Below, one piece after another: positions 1 through 7,100 of a stretch of DNA of 8,041 nt (positions are counted from its first letter, which is position 1; each line of letters starts with the position of its first letter). The notes below the pieces were generated by a model that had not been told where the DNA came from, did no database searches, and saw only the letters and a list, made by a program, of their open reading frames with translations. Position numbers and translations under genes: made by a program. Location of the stretch: contig PKQU01000093.1 in the NCBI GenBank assembly GCA_017577925.1, forward strand, positions 1 to 8,041, written 5' to 3'. Origin of the DNA: Bacillota bacterium (lineage in GTDB: Bacteria > Bacillota > Bacilli > Calditerricolales > Calditerricolaceae).

Positions 1-1358
1 CCGGTCCACTGGGCCGGGTGGCGGGCCGGCTGTGGCACACCGTTTTTACCGTCCCCCTCGCCGATGTGGAGAAGGGGGGGCGGCACGCCCTGGTGGTCAA
101 ACCGGGAGAGGGGCCCGGGTTTTGGTGTGAGGTGCTGGATGACCGCCGGCCGCGGTCCTTCGGTGTCCCCACGTTCGCGTCCCTGTCGGATGAGGGGGAA
201 GCGGGCCGGTCGAATGCCGAGGCGGGCGGTCAAGAATTGCCAAGGGATGCGGCTTCACCCGGGTCCGTGGCGCCTGCCGCGACGCGGCGGTCGGGGAGGC
301 CAAGGGATACGGTGCGTCGCGAGGCATGGGCGGCCCGTTACACCTTTGACGACCTGATCGGATCCGACCCCGTCTTCCTGAAAGCGCTATCGACTGCTCG
401 CAAAGCGTCGCGCACCGACGAGCCGGTATTGCTTCTCGGGGAAACGGGGACGGGGAAGGAAATGTTGGCCCACGCCATCCATCGCGCCAGCCTGCGCGCC
501 GACGGCCCTTTTGTTCCCGTTAACTGCGGGGCGATACCCGAGAGCTTGCGGGAAAGCGAGTGGTTTGGGTACGAAAAGGGCGCGTTTACGGGGGCAAGCC
601 CGCAGGGACAGCCGGGCAAGTTCGAACTGGCCAACGGAGGCACCCTTTTCCTGGACGAAATTGGCGACATGCCCCTTGAGGCCCAAGGGGTGCTGCTTCG
701 CGTGTTGCAGGAACGGCAGGTTGTGCGGTTAGGCGGGCGCCGTCCGATTGCCGTCGATGTGCGCATCATTGCCGCTACCCACCGCGATCTGTGGGCCGAG
801 GTCAGGGCGGGACGGTTTCGTGCCGACCTCTTTTACCGCCTGCAGGGGGTGGTGATTACCCTTCCGCCGCTGCGCTTGCGCCGTGACCGTGTCGAGCTGG
901 CTGAACGGCTTCTCGCGGGCATTGCCGCCGAGCGGGGTTTGCCCTCCCTATCGCTGACCAATGCCGCCCGCTCCCTGATTGCCGCCCACCCCTGGCCGGG
1001 GAACGTTCGCCAGCTGTACGCCGCGCTGCGCCAAGCGGCCTGGGAAGCGGAACAGGGGTGGGTGGATGTGCATCACTTTCCGGAGTGGGTATGGCGGGAA
1101 ATGGCCGGCGAAGGGGCCGCCGAGGCAGCCGCGGCGGCCGAAGGCGCGGGGAAGAAACCCGGTCCCGGCTTGTTTTCCGCGTCTCTGGAGGCGGACGTTC
1201 AGACGACGCCTCCGCTTGTGGACCTGGAACGGGAGGCGCTGTTTCGCGCCCTGCAGGCGACAGGGGGCAACAAGTCCAAGGCCGCCGAGCTGTTGGGCAT
1301 CAGCCGTAGCACGCTTTATCGCAAGTTGCGAACATTCGGGTTCAGGCCGTCTCGTTGA
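1..1358 (+). CDS. Sigma-54-dependent Fis-family transcriptional regulator (5' partial)
   Basis: Enhancer-binding activator that would use ATP hydrolysis to open sigma-54 promoters. The reading frame is open from the first bases with no upstream stop, so the start lies outside the window; a GTG at 18 is available but unconvincing. Counting from that GTG (446 residues), about 65 residues of an unrecognised N-terminal part, probably the end of a sensory domain, are followed by an Ala/Arg/Pro-rich linker. The AAA+ core then shows Walker A GETGTGKE (141-148), the sigma-54 contact loop GAFTGA (188-193), Walker B FLDE (D213, E214), the RFRADLFYRL arginine-finger region (R268, R274) and the WPGNVRQL motif. 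An Ala-rich linker leads to a Fis-type helix-turn-helix (about 418-440, NKSKAAELLGISRSTLYRKL). One oddity is Trp182 in ESEWFGYEKGAFTGA, where the family normally has Leu. All catalytic motifs are intact. The inducing signal and target genes cannot be told from this window. Confidence 0.93.
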   Translation, partial: GPLGRVAGRLWHTVFTVPLADVEKGGRHALVVKPGEGPGFWCEVLDDRRPRSFGVPTFASLSDEGEAGRSNAEAGGQELPRDAASPGSVAPAATRRSGRPRDTVRREAWAARYTFDDLIGSDPVFLKALSTARKASRTDEPVLLLGETGTGKEMLAHAIHRASLRADGPFVPVNCGAIPESLRESEWFGYEKGAFTGASPQGQPGKFELANGGTLFLDEIGDMPLEAQGVLLRVLQERQVVRLGGRRPIAVDVRIIAATHRDLWAEVRAGRFRADLFYRLQGVVITLPPLRLRRDRVELAERLLAGIAAERGLPSLSLTNAARSLIAAHPWPGNVRQLYAALRQAAWEAEQGWVDVHHFPEWVWREMAGEGAAEAAAAAEGAGKKPGPGLFSASLEADVQTTPPLVDLEREALFRALQATGGNKSKAAELLGISRSTLYRKLRTFGFRPSR

Positions 1359-1383
1359 CGCAGGAGCGACGCTGCCCTTTAAC
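1355..1383 (+). promoter_or_regulatory. Candidate sigma-A promoter for the dioxygenase gene
   Basis: A TTGACG -35-like hexamer (1355-1360, 5 of 6 matches to consensus) is separated by exactly 17 nt from TTTAAC (1378-1383, 4 of 6 matches to TATAAT). The -35 overlaps the stop codon of the upstream regulator. Transcription would begin near 1390, giving a leader of about 75 nt before the GTG start at 1466. This is a sequence match only; read-through from the regulator gene is also possible because no terminator separates the two genes. Confidence 0.4.
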
Positions 1384-1390
1384 CTGGTGG

Positions 1391-1402
1391 TCGGGATCCC
1401 GA
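1391..1402. promoter_or_regulatory. 12-bp perfect palindrome, possible operator
   Basis: TCGGGATCCCGA is a perfect 12-bp inverted repeat starting just after the candidate -10, at about the predicted transcription start. A repressor dimer bound there would block the dioxygenase promoter. Palindromes of this length arise occasionally by chance in GC-rich DNA, and no known regulator motif is recognised. Confidence 0.25.
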
Positions 1403-1452
1403 TCGATTTCTGGCTGGCCAATGTGTGGTAACGGCTGCCGATGCCGCGGGGA

Positions 1453-1460
1453 AGGAGGAT
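1453..1460 (+). promoter_or_regulatory. Ribosome binding site that sets the dioxygenase start
   Basis: AAGGAGGAT, a near-perfect anti-Shine-Dalgarno complement, has its GGAGG ending 7 nt before the GTG at 1466. The frame is open further upstream, with an ATG at 1421 and a TTG at 1355, but neither has a comparable site. This fixes the start at 1466. Confidence 0.8.
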
Positions 1461-1465
1461 GTCCG

Positions 1466-2239
1466 GTGACGTTGCCTACCTTGTTTGTGGCCCACGGCGC
1501 GCCGACGCTCGCCGTGGAGGACAGTGCGTACGCCCGCTTTCTCCGGCAGCTCGGCGACGCGTTGGAGCGTCCGCGCGCGCTTGTCGTGTTTACCGCCCAC
1601 TGGGTGCATCCGACGCAGCAGGTGAGCGTGGCGGCGCAGCATCGGCTGTTGTACGATTTTTACGGGTTTCCGGAGGAACTGTATCGGCTCACGTACCCCG
1701 CACAAGGTGATCCCGAACTGGCGCGGGAGATCGCGGAGCGCCTGGCCCAGGCGGGGATCGCCTGTTCCCTCGACGCGGAGCGGGGGTTGGACCACGGCGT
1801 GTGGGTGCCGCTTCGCCTCTTGTACCCGGAGGCCGACGTTCCCGTCGTGGCGTTGTCGGTTAACCCAAGCCTTCCGCCGGAGGAGCAGTATCGCATTGGG
1901 CAGGCGCTGATGTCCCTGTGTAATGAAGGCGTGCTGATCATCGGCAGCGGCGGGACGGTGCACAACCTGTCCGCCCTGGATTGGGCGGCTCCGGCGGCGG
2001 CGTCGTGGGCGGTGCAATTTGATGACTGGCTGGCGCAGGTGCTTGCGGTATGGGATTTGCCGACGCTCTTTCGGTACGCGGAGCTGGCCCCGCACGCCCA
2101 GCGAGCGGTGCCGACAAGCGAACACTTCGTTCCGCTGCTCATTGCCATGGGGGCGGCCGATGGTGTCCAGCGCGCCGCGCGCTTGTACCAGGCGTACCAG
2201 TACGGGTCGCTCAGCTTGGGCTGCTGGCGGTTTGGATGA
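1466..2239 (+). CDS. Class III extradiol-type dioxygenase, YgiD/DODA family
   Basis: Predicted 257-residue cytoplasmic metal-dependent ring-cleaving dioxygenase of the LigB superfamily, DODA-like branch. Proteins of this group can open catechol-type rings such as DOPA, but the physiological substrate is unknown for most bacterial members. Family His positions are visible: H10 in FVAHGAPT, H45 in FTAHWVHP, H110 in GLDHGVWVPL, H166 in GSGGTVHNL and H220 in PTSEHFVPLL. These correspond to the metal-binding and catalytic histidines of YgiD-like enzymes. Length fits the family (about 250-270 residues). The GTG start is chosen for its strong ribosome binding site and because it places VAHGAP at the usual distance from the N terminus. 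It lies 107 nt after the sigma-54 regulator, has a candidate promoter of its own, and is closed by a hairpin terminator, so it is probably monocistronic or the last gene of the regulator transcript. Confidence 0.9.
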   Translation: MTLPTLFVAHGAPTLAVEDSAYARFLRQLGDALERPRALVVFTAHWVHPTQQVSVAAQHRLLYDFYGFPEELYRLTYPAQGDPELAREIAERLAQAGIACSLDAERGLDHGVWVPLRLLYPEADVPVVALSVNPSLPPEEQYRIGQALMSLCNEGVLIIGSGGTVHNLSALDWAAPAAASWAVQFDDWLAQVLAVWDLPTLFRYAELAPHAQRAVPTSEHFVPLLIAMGAADGVQRAARLYQAYQYGSLSLGCWRFG

Positions 2240-2253
2240 GGACATGGGAAAAG

Positions 2254-2284
2254 CAAAGCCGTTCGGCATCGCCGAACGGCTTTG
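2254..2284 (+). terminator. Rho-independent-type terminator after the dioxygenase
   Basis: A perfect 14-bp stem is formed by arms 2254-2267 and 2271-2284 (core AAAGCCGTTCGGC with its complement) around a 3-nt ATC loop. It begins 14 nt after the stop codon. The following T tract is weak (TTTGTGCGTTCT), so termination efficiency may be moderate, but the stem is long and GC-rich. Confidence 0.82.
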
Positions 2285-2300
2285 TGCGTTCTGGATCATG

Positions 2301-2350
2301 TTAAGGGATTGTTAAGGAATCATGAAGTCTTTATTTAGGTCATTTTGCGT
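2301..2350 (+). promoter_or_regulatory. Pho-box-like array of hexamers with 11-nt period
   Basis: Hexamers start every 11 nt: TTAAGG (2301), TTAAGG (2312), TGAAGT (2323), TTTAGG (2334) and a weaker TTGCGT (2345). The first two are identical. PhoB/PhoP response regulators bind tandem direct repeats with this one-helical-turn spacing; the Bacillus PhoP repeat is TT(A/T/C)A(C/T)A. The array ends at the candidate -35 of the DUF47-pit unit, a usual place for PhoP contact. The GG at the end of each repeat departs from the Bacillus consensus, so assignment to PhoP rests on spacing, TTAA core and the phosphate-transport context. Confidence 0.55.
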
Positions 2351-2372
2351 TTGTCCCCTTTCCCACTATCAT
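2345..2372 (+). promoter_or_regulatory. Candidate promoter of the DUF47-pit operon
   Basis: TATCAT (2367-2372, 5 of 6 matches to TATAAT) lies 16 nt downstream of a poor -35, TTGCGT (2345-2350, 3 of 6). A weak -35 next to an activator array is typical of response-regulator-dependent promoters. Transcription would start near 2379, leaving about 33 nt before the TTG start codon at 2412. Confidence 0.5.
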
Positions 2373-2397
2373 AGAAGGGGTGAACAAGTTTTCGCGT

Positions 2398-2403
2398 GGG
2401 AGG
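2398..2403 (+). promoter_or_regulatory. Ribosome binding site that sets the DUF47 start
   Basis: GGGAGG ends 8 nt before the TTG at 2412. The alternative upstream in-frame ATG at 2322 lies inside the Pho-box-like array and upstream of the predicted -10, and would add 30 residues unlike the family. The TTG start is therefore preferred. Confidence 0.75.
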
Positions 2404-2411
2404 AATCAACC

Positions 2412-3032
2412 TTGTTCTTCAACCGGTCCAAAGACGAGCTGTTCTACCAGACGCTCATCAACGCGGCGCTCAACATCGTCGAGGCCGTGCAGCTGTTTAA
2501 GGAGAACGTGGAGACGCTGCGCGAAAAGGAGGTTTACGCGGAGCGGCTGAAGGAACTGGAATCGAAGGGCGACCAGTACACCCACCTGCTCATCAAGGAG
2601 CTCAACCAGACGTTTATGACGCCCCTCGATCGCGAGGACATCTTGCAGCTGGCGGTGAAGCTGGACGACGTGCTGGATGGGGTGGAAGCCTGTGCCTCGC
2701 GCTTTGTCTATTTCCGCGTGGAAACCACGACGCCCTACCTGGTGCAGTTCGCCGACATCTTGGTCCGTTCGGCCCAGTTCCTGCACGAGGCCTTTGTTGC
2801 GCTGAAAAACCGCGACTACGCGACGATTCGCAAGATCAGCGTGGAACTCAACCTCCTGGAGAACGAAGGCGACCGGCTGATGCGGGAAGGGGTGGGACGC
2901 CTGTTTGACAGCGCGACCGACCCGATCGAGCTGATCAAGATGAAGGAGATCTACGAAAAGTTGGAGGACGTCACCGACAGTGTCGAGGATGTCGCGGACG
3001 TCCTGGAAAGCGTGGTCATGAAGTATGCTTGA
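2412..3032 (+). CDS. DUF47/PhoU-like protein (UPF0111 family), partner of Pit
   Basis: Predicted 206-residue soluble, all-helical protein of the DUF47 (PhoU-like) family, close in length to Bacillus YkaA. Members are usually encoded next to Pit permeases and are thought to modulate phosphate uptake, by analogy with PhoU. The sequence shows an internal duplication typical of PhoU-like helical bundles. E50xxxD54 in LESKGD is matched by E150xxxD154 in LENEGD, and KLDDVLDGVE in the first half is matched by KLEDVTDSVE in the second. These acidic ExxxD motifs correspond to the metal-binding motifs of PhoU. The family motif TFMTPLDREDI is at 67-77. There is no signal peptide or membrane segment. It starts with TTG behind a good ribosome binding site and overlaps pit by 8 nt, indicating coupled translation. 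The preceding Pho-box-like array suggests control by phosphate supply. Confidence 0.9.
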   Translation: MFFNRSKDELFYQTLINAALNIVEAVQLFKENVETLREKEVYAERLKELESKGDQYTHLLIKELNQTFMTPLDREDILQLAVKLDDVLDGVEACASRFVYFRVETTTPYLVQFADILVRSAQFLHEAFVALKNRDYATIRKISVELNLLENEGDRLMREGVGRLFDSATDPIELIKMKEIYEKLEDVTDSVEDVADVLESVVMKYA

Positions 3033-4017
3033 TCCAATGGTGTTGCTCGTTCTGGTCGTCGTGCTGGCCCTTTTCTTCGACTTCACGAACGGCTGGAACG
3101 ATTCGGCCAACGCCATTGCCACGGTGGTGGGTACCCGCACCCTGACCCCCATGAAGGCCGTCATCCTGGCGGCCATCCTCAATTTGGCTGGCGCGTTTTT
3201 CTCCACGGCGGTGGCGAAGACGATCGGGGGGGACATCGTCGATCCCCATGGCGTGACGCAGCTGGTGATCGTGGCCACCCTGATTGTCGCCACCCTGTGG
3301 AACGCGGTGATGACGCTGCTGGGGTTGCCCATCAGCGCCTCCCACGCCCTCTTCGGATCACTGATCGGCGCGGCGGTGGCCTACAGCGGGATCGACGTGT
3401 TGCAGACGAAGGGGTTAACGAAAATTTTCCTCGCCATGATCCTGTCGCCCCTCCTCGGCGGGGTGCTGGCGTATGTTCTTATGAAGCTCATTAAAAACCT
3501 TTTTGCCAATGTCAGCCCGTCGCGGGTGAAGCGCATTTTCCGGCCGCTGCAGATCTTTTCGGCGTCATTCATGGCCTTTAGCCACGGAACCTCCGACGCC
3601 CAGAAAGCGATGGGCATCATTACCCTGGCCTTGGTGGCGGGGGGCGTGCAGGATTCCCTCGAAGTACCCTTCTGGGTCATCCTGGCTTCCGGTCTGGCCA
3701 TGGCGACGGGGACGGCCGCGGGCGGCTGGCGCGTCATCAAGACGATGGGCCTGCGCCTGAGCCGCCTGGAGACGCCCCACGGGTTTGCCGCGGAGACGGC
3801 CGCATCGCTGCTCCTCACGACGGTGGCCAAAATCGGCATCCCCGTCAGCACGACGCACACGATCACCGGCGCCATTGTCGGTGTGGGGGCGGCCGAACGC
3901 CTGCGCAGCGTGCGATGGGGCATTGCCGGGAAGATCCTCTACGCGTGGATCTTTACCCTTCCGTGCACGGCCGTTGCCGGCTTCGTGGTGTACAAGCTGC
4001 TGAGCGTGCTGGAATAA
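3025..4017 (+). CDS. pit: Pit-family inorganic phosphate permease
   Basis: Predicted 330-residue integral membrane transporter of the PiT family (PF01384), which takes up phosphate, usually as a metal-phosphate complex, coupled to cation symport. It is strongly hydrophobic throughout, with roughly 8-10 membrane spans. The inverted-repeat architecture is visible. The first signature is TNGWNDSANAIATVVG near residue 21 (N25, D26), followed by GLPISASH. The second copy is SHGTSDAQKAMGIIT (H187, D191), followed by GIPVSTTHTITGAIVG. In the second signature residue 190 is Ser where the family nearly always has Asn (HGxNDAQ); the adjacent Asp is retained. The ATG lies within the end of the DUF47 gene, so translation is probably coupled. 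The gene ends at a strong terminator 14 nt downstream. Whether the carrier is proton- or sodium-coupled cannot be read from the sequence. Confidence 0.95.
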   Translation: MLDPMVLLVLVVVLALFFDFTNGWNDSANAIATVVGTRTLTPMKAVILAAILNLAGAFFSTAVAKTIGGDIVDPHGVTQLVIVATLIVATLWNAVMTLLGLPISASHALFGSLIGAAVAYSGIDVLQTKGLTKIFLAMILSPLLGGVLAYVLMKLIKNLFANVSPSRVKRIFRPLQIFSASFMAFSHGTSDAQKAMGIITLALVAGGVQDSLEVPFWVILASGLAMATGTAAGGWRVIKTMGLRLSRLETPHGFAAETAASLLLTTVAKIGIPVSTTHTITGAIVGVGAAERLRSVRWGIAGKILYAWIFTLPCTAVAGFVVYKLLSVLE

Positions 4018-4031
4018 AGCGGGTCACATCG

Positions 4032-4065
4032 AGAGGGACGCGGTCCCTCTTTTTTTTTTTTTTTT
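4032..4065 (+). terminator. Strong rho-independent terminator of the DUF47-pit operon
   Basis: A perfect 8-bp stem, AGAGGGAC (4032-4039) with GTCCCTCT (4043-4050), encloses a 3-nt GCG loop and runs straight into 16 consecutive T (4050-4065). This separates the phosphate operon from addB. The T run is unusually long for such GC-rich DNA. Confidence 0.95.
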
Positions 4066-4105
4066 GTGGCCGCAGGTGACAACGACATGCCGAGGATCGC
4101 GCGAA

Positions 4106-4114
4106 TGGTATAAT
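4106..4114 (+). promoter_or_regulatory. addB: Extended -10 promoter for addB-addA
   Basis: A consensus TATAAT (4109-4114) is preceded by TGG (4106-4108), giving an extended TGnTATAAT element. No convincing TTGACA-like -35 is found at 16-18 nt, which fits extended -10 promoters. Transcription would start near 4121, giving a leader of about 24 nt to the GTG at 4145. Its position immediately after the upstream terminator supports an independent addBA transcript. Confidence 0.7.
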
Positions 4115-4132
4115 GGGGGAAAAAACGGGAAC

Positions 4133-4138
4133 GGAGGT
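4133..4138 (+). promoter_or_regulatory. addB: Ribosome binding site that sets the addB start
   Basis: GGAGGT ends 6 nt before the GTG at 4145. The longer in-frame start at 4064 falls in the terminator T tract, upstream of the promoter, and lacks a binding site. Confidence 0.85.
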
Positions 4139-4144
4139 TCGCCG

Positions 4145-7100
4145 GTGCCGCTGCGATTGTTGCTTGGACGTGCGGGAAGTGGCAAAACCCAATGGTGTCT
4201 GGACGAGATCCGTGCACGGCTGGAAGCGGATCCGGGTGGACCGCCGCTGTTTTACGTGATCCCGGAGGCGATGACCTTTCAGGCCGAGCGGGCTCTGGCG
4301 TCGCTTCCGGGACTTGGCGGCTTCGCCCGTATCCGCGTGGTGAGCTTTTCCCGCCTGGCGCAGGTCGTCCTGCAGGAGGTGGGCGGATCGGCGCGCCGGC
4401 GGCTGGATGGCGCGGGGCTGGCCCTGGCCGTGCGCCGGGCGATGGAAACGTCCCGCGACGCCCTCGGATCCCTGGGGCGTCTGGCAGATCACCCCGCGTT
4501 GATCACGCGGCTGGCTTCCTTGTACCGCGAATGCCGCCGATCGGGTATCGCGCCGGAGCGACTGGCGCAGGAGGCGCGGGCGATGCGGGAGGGCGGTGAT
4601 GAAGCGGAGGCGCGCCTGGCCGGCAAGCTGGACGCACTGGCACGTCTGTTTGGGGAAGTGGAGCGGTTGCTTGCCGCAGCGTATGAGCTGCCGGAAGATG
4701 CTTTGTGGCGGTGTGCCCGGCGCCTCGGGGAAGCCGCCGTGGTGCGCGAAGCCGAAGTGTGGGTGGACGGCTTTGCCGCCTTTGCCCCCCACGAATGGGC
4801 CGTCCTGGAAGGGCTCATTTCCCATAGCCGCGGCGTGACGGTGGCGCTGTGCCTGGATCCGCGCGGTCTGGACGACGAGGCGGAGGCGGATGAGCTGGAT
4901 GTGTTTGCCCCTGTGCGGGAAACGGCGCACGCGCTGTGCGCGCTGGCGGAGCGGCGCGGCGTTCCGGTCGAGGTGGTTGCGCTGCCCCAGGGCCGGCGGT
5001 TGCCCCGCTTTGCCCGGCGCGACGACCTGGCCCACCTGGCGCAAGCCTTTGAGGGCTGGCCGGCGTCACCCTACTCCGACGTTCCGCGCAACATTCGGCT
5101 CTGGGCGGCGGCAAACCGCCAGGCCGAGGTGGAGAAGGCGGCGCGGGAAATCCTGCGCCTGGTGCGCGAGGAAGGGTACCGCTGGCGGGACGTGGCGGTG
5201 CTGGTGAGTGACGAGGAGGCCTATTTCCCGCACCTGGCGCGCGTGTTCGCCGACTATGGGATCCCCGTCTTTTTGGACGGGCAAAAGGCGTTGCGCCATC
5301 ATCCCCTCGTGGAGCTGCTGCGGGCGGCGGCGGATGTCGTGGCCCAGGAGTGGGCCCACGAGGCCGTCTTCCGCTGTCTGAAAACGGACCTGTTGTTTCC
5401 CCCGCGTGAGGCGGGGAACATCTCGACCCTTCGTGAGCAGGTGGCACGCCTGGAGAATGTCTGCCTAGCCCACGGCATTGAGGGGCGCGCGTGGACGGTG
5501 GCCGAGTCGTGGCCGGAGCTGGGTGCCGACCCCGAACTCGACGACCTGCGCCGCCGGCTCACCGCCCCCCTGCGGGTCTGGGAGGAAGCCCTTTCGGCGG
5601 CCACCACGGTGCGCGATGTGGCCGCAGCCATCTTACGGTTTCTCGAGGCCTCCGGCGTTCCGGATCACCTGGCCCGGTGGGCGGCGGAGGCCGAGGCGAG
5701 CGGCGACCTGGACGAGGCTCTGGAGCACGCCGATGCCTGGGAGGCGGCGGTGCGCCTGCTCGACCAGCTTGTCGCCCTGATGGGCAGCCTTCGCCTCGGC
5801 GCGCTGCCGGTTGTCCGTCTCTTCGTGGCGTGTCTGGAAAGCGCAACGGTCCGCCGCATCCCGCCGTCGCGCGACCAGGTGCTGTGCGGCCGATTTGACC
5901 GTTCCCGCGTCTCCAACGTCAGGTGCGTCCTTTTTCTCGGCCTCAACGAGGGGATGCTGGAGCCCCATGGGCATGTCCGCGGCCTGCTGGCGGATGAGGA
6001 GTACGAGCGGCTGCGCGCGCGCGGCGTGGTGTTGGCCCCGTCCGTCTACCGGCGCCTTGTGGAGGCCCAGCTTGCGGTGTACGAGGCGCTGGCGTCGGCG
6101 TCCCACCGCCTGTACCTCAGCTTCGCGTTGGCCGACGAGGCAGGGAACGCGCTCCAGCCGGCAGCGGTGGTCAAGCGGATCCGGACCCTTTTTCCCCGCC
6201 TGGCCGAAGCGGCCGTGCCGGACGCGTCCCCGACGGCCGGCACACCGGGCGGGGAGGCCGGGGACTTCCTGTGGCGTCCGTCGGCGGCACTGCGCGGCCT
6301 GGCCGTTCAGCTGCGCCGGGCGCAAGACGGGCAGCCCGTCGATGCCGTGTGGTGGGATGCCTACAACTGGCTGGTGGCCCATCCCACGTGGGAAGGCCGC
6401 GTGCGCGCGGTAGCCCGGGCGGCGGTGCACCGCAACGAAGAGGGGCCCCTGGCGGAAGAGACGCGTCGCGCCCTCTACGGACCGGTTCTGTCGGTGAGCG
6501 CCAGCCGTCTCGAGGCCTTCGCCGCCTGCCCCTTCCGCCATTTTGCGGCGTATGCCCTTCGCCTGGAGCCGCGGCGTCTGGCCCGGTTGGAGGCCGCCGA
6601 CATGGGGACCCTGCTGCACGCCGCCTTGCGCATTGCCGTGGAGCAGCTGTGGGGGCGTGGGGGATGGGCGGTGGCAGATACCGGAACCTGCCGGAGCCTG
6701 GCCGCAGAGGCGGTGGCCCTGGCCGCCCGGGAGGTGGGCGTGGCCGCGCGCGTTCGCACGCACCGCCTGGGCCACCAATTGCGGGTGCTGACGCGCGTGG
6801 TGGCGGACAGCCTGTCGGCCTTGGCCGAACAGGGGCGCCGGAGCGCGTTTCGGCCGGTGGCCTTGGAGGCGGCCTTTGGCGCGGGCCGGTCGCTACCGGG
6901 CTTGCGCGTGATGCTGGCGGATGGGACCGCGGTCGAGCTGGTTGGGCGCATCGATCGCGTCGATGTTGCCGACGTTGGGGGCAAGCGGTACGTGCAGGTC
7001 ATCGACTACAAGACGGGCGCGGCGGCGGTAACACTGGCCCAAGTTGTTCACGGCCTGGCCCTGCAGCTCCCGCTGTATCTCGAAGTGGCACTGGCCGCTG

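Noticed and set aside
1359..1465. A sigma-54 (-24/-12) promoter between the regulator and the dioxygenase
   Set aside because: No TGGCAC-N5-TTGC-like element is present; the nearest string, TGGCTGGCCAATGTG, lacks the required GG/GC spacing.
1379..2299. Long open frame on the minus strand (306 codons) opposite the dioxygenase
   Set aside because: It mirrors a well-supported dioxygenase gene and has the Arg/Pro/His-rich composition typical of antisense frames in GC-rich DNA; no recognisable domain.
2322..2411. ATG at 2322 as the start of the DUF47 gene
   Set aside because: It lies inside the Pho-box-like repeats and upstream of the candidate -10; the TTG at 2412 has a strong ribosome binding site and gives the family's usual length.
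4638..4660. TGGCAC-containing strings inside addB as possible sigma-54 sites
   Set aside because: They lie inside coding sequence and lack the -12 GC element at the right distance; chance matches in GC-rich DNA.
3953..5044. Minus-strand open frame of 363 codons across the pit-addB junction
   Set aside because: It would read through a strong terminator, a promoter and the start of addB, and encodes low-complexity Arg/Gln/His-rich sequence including a poly-Lys run from the T tract.
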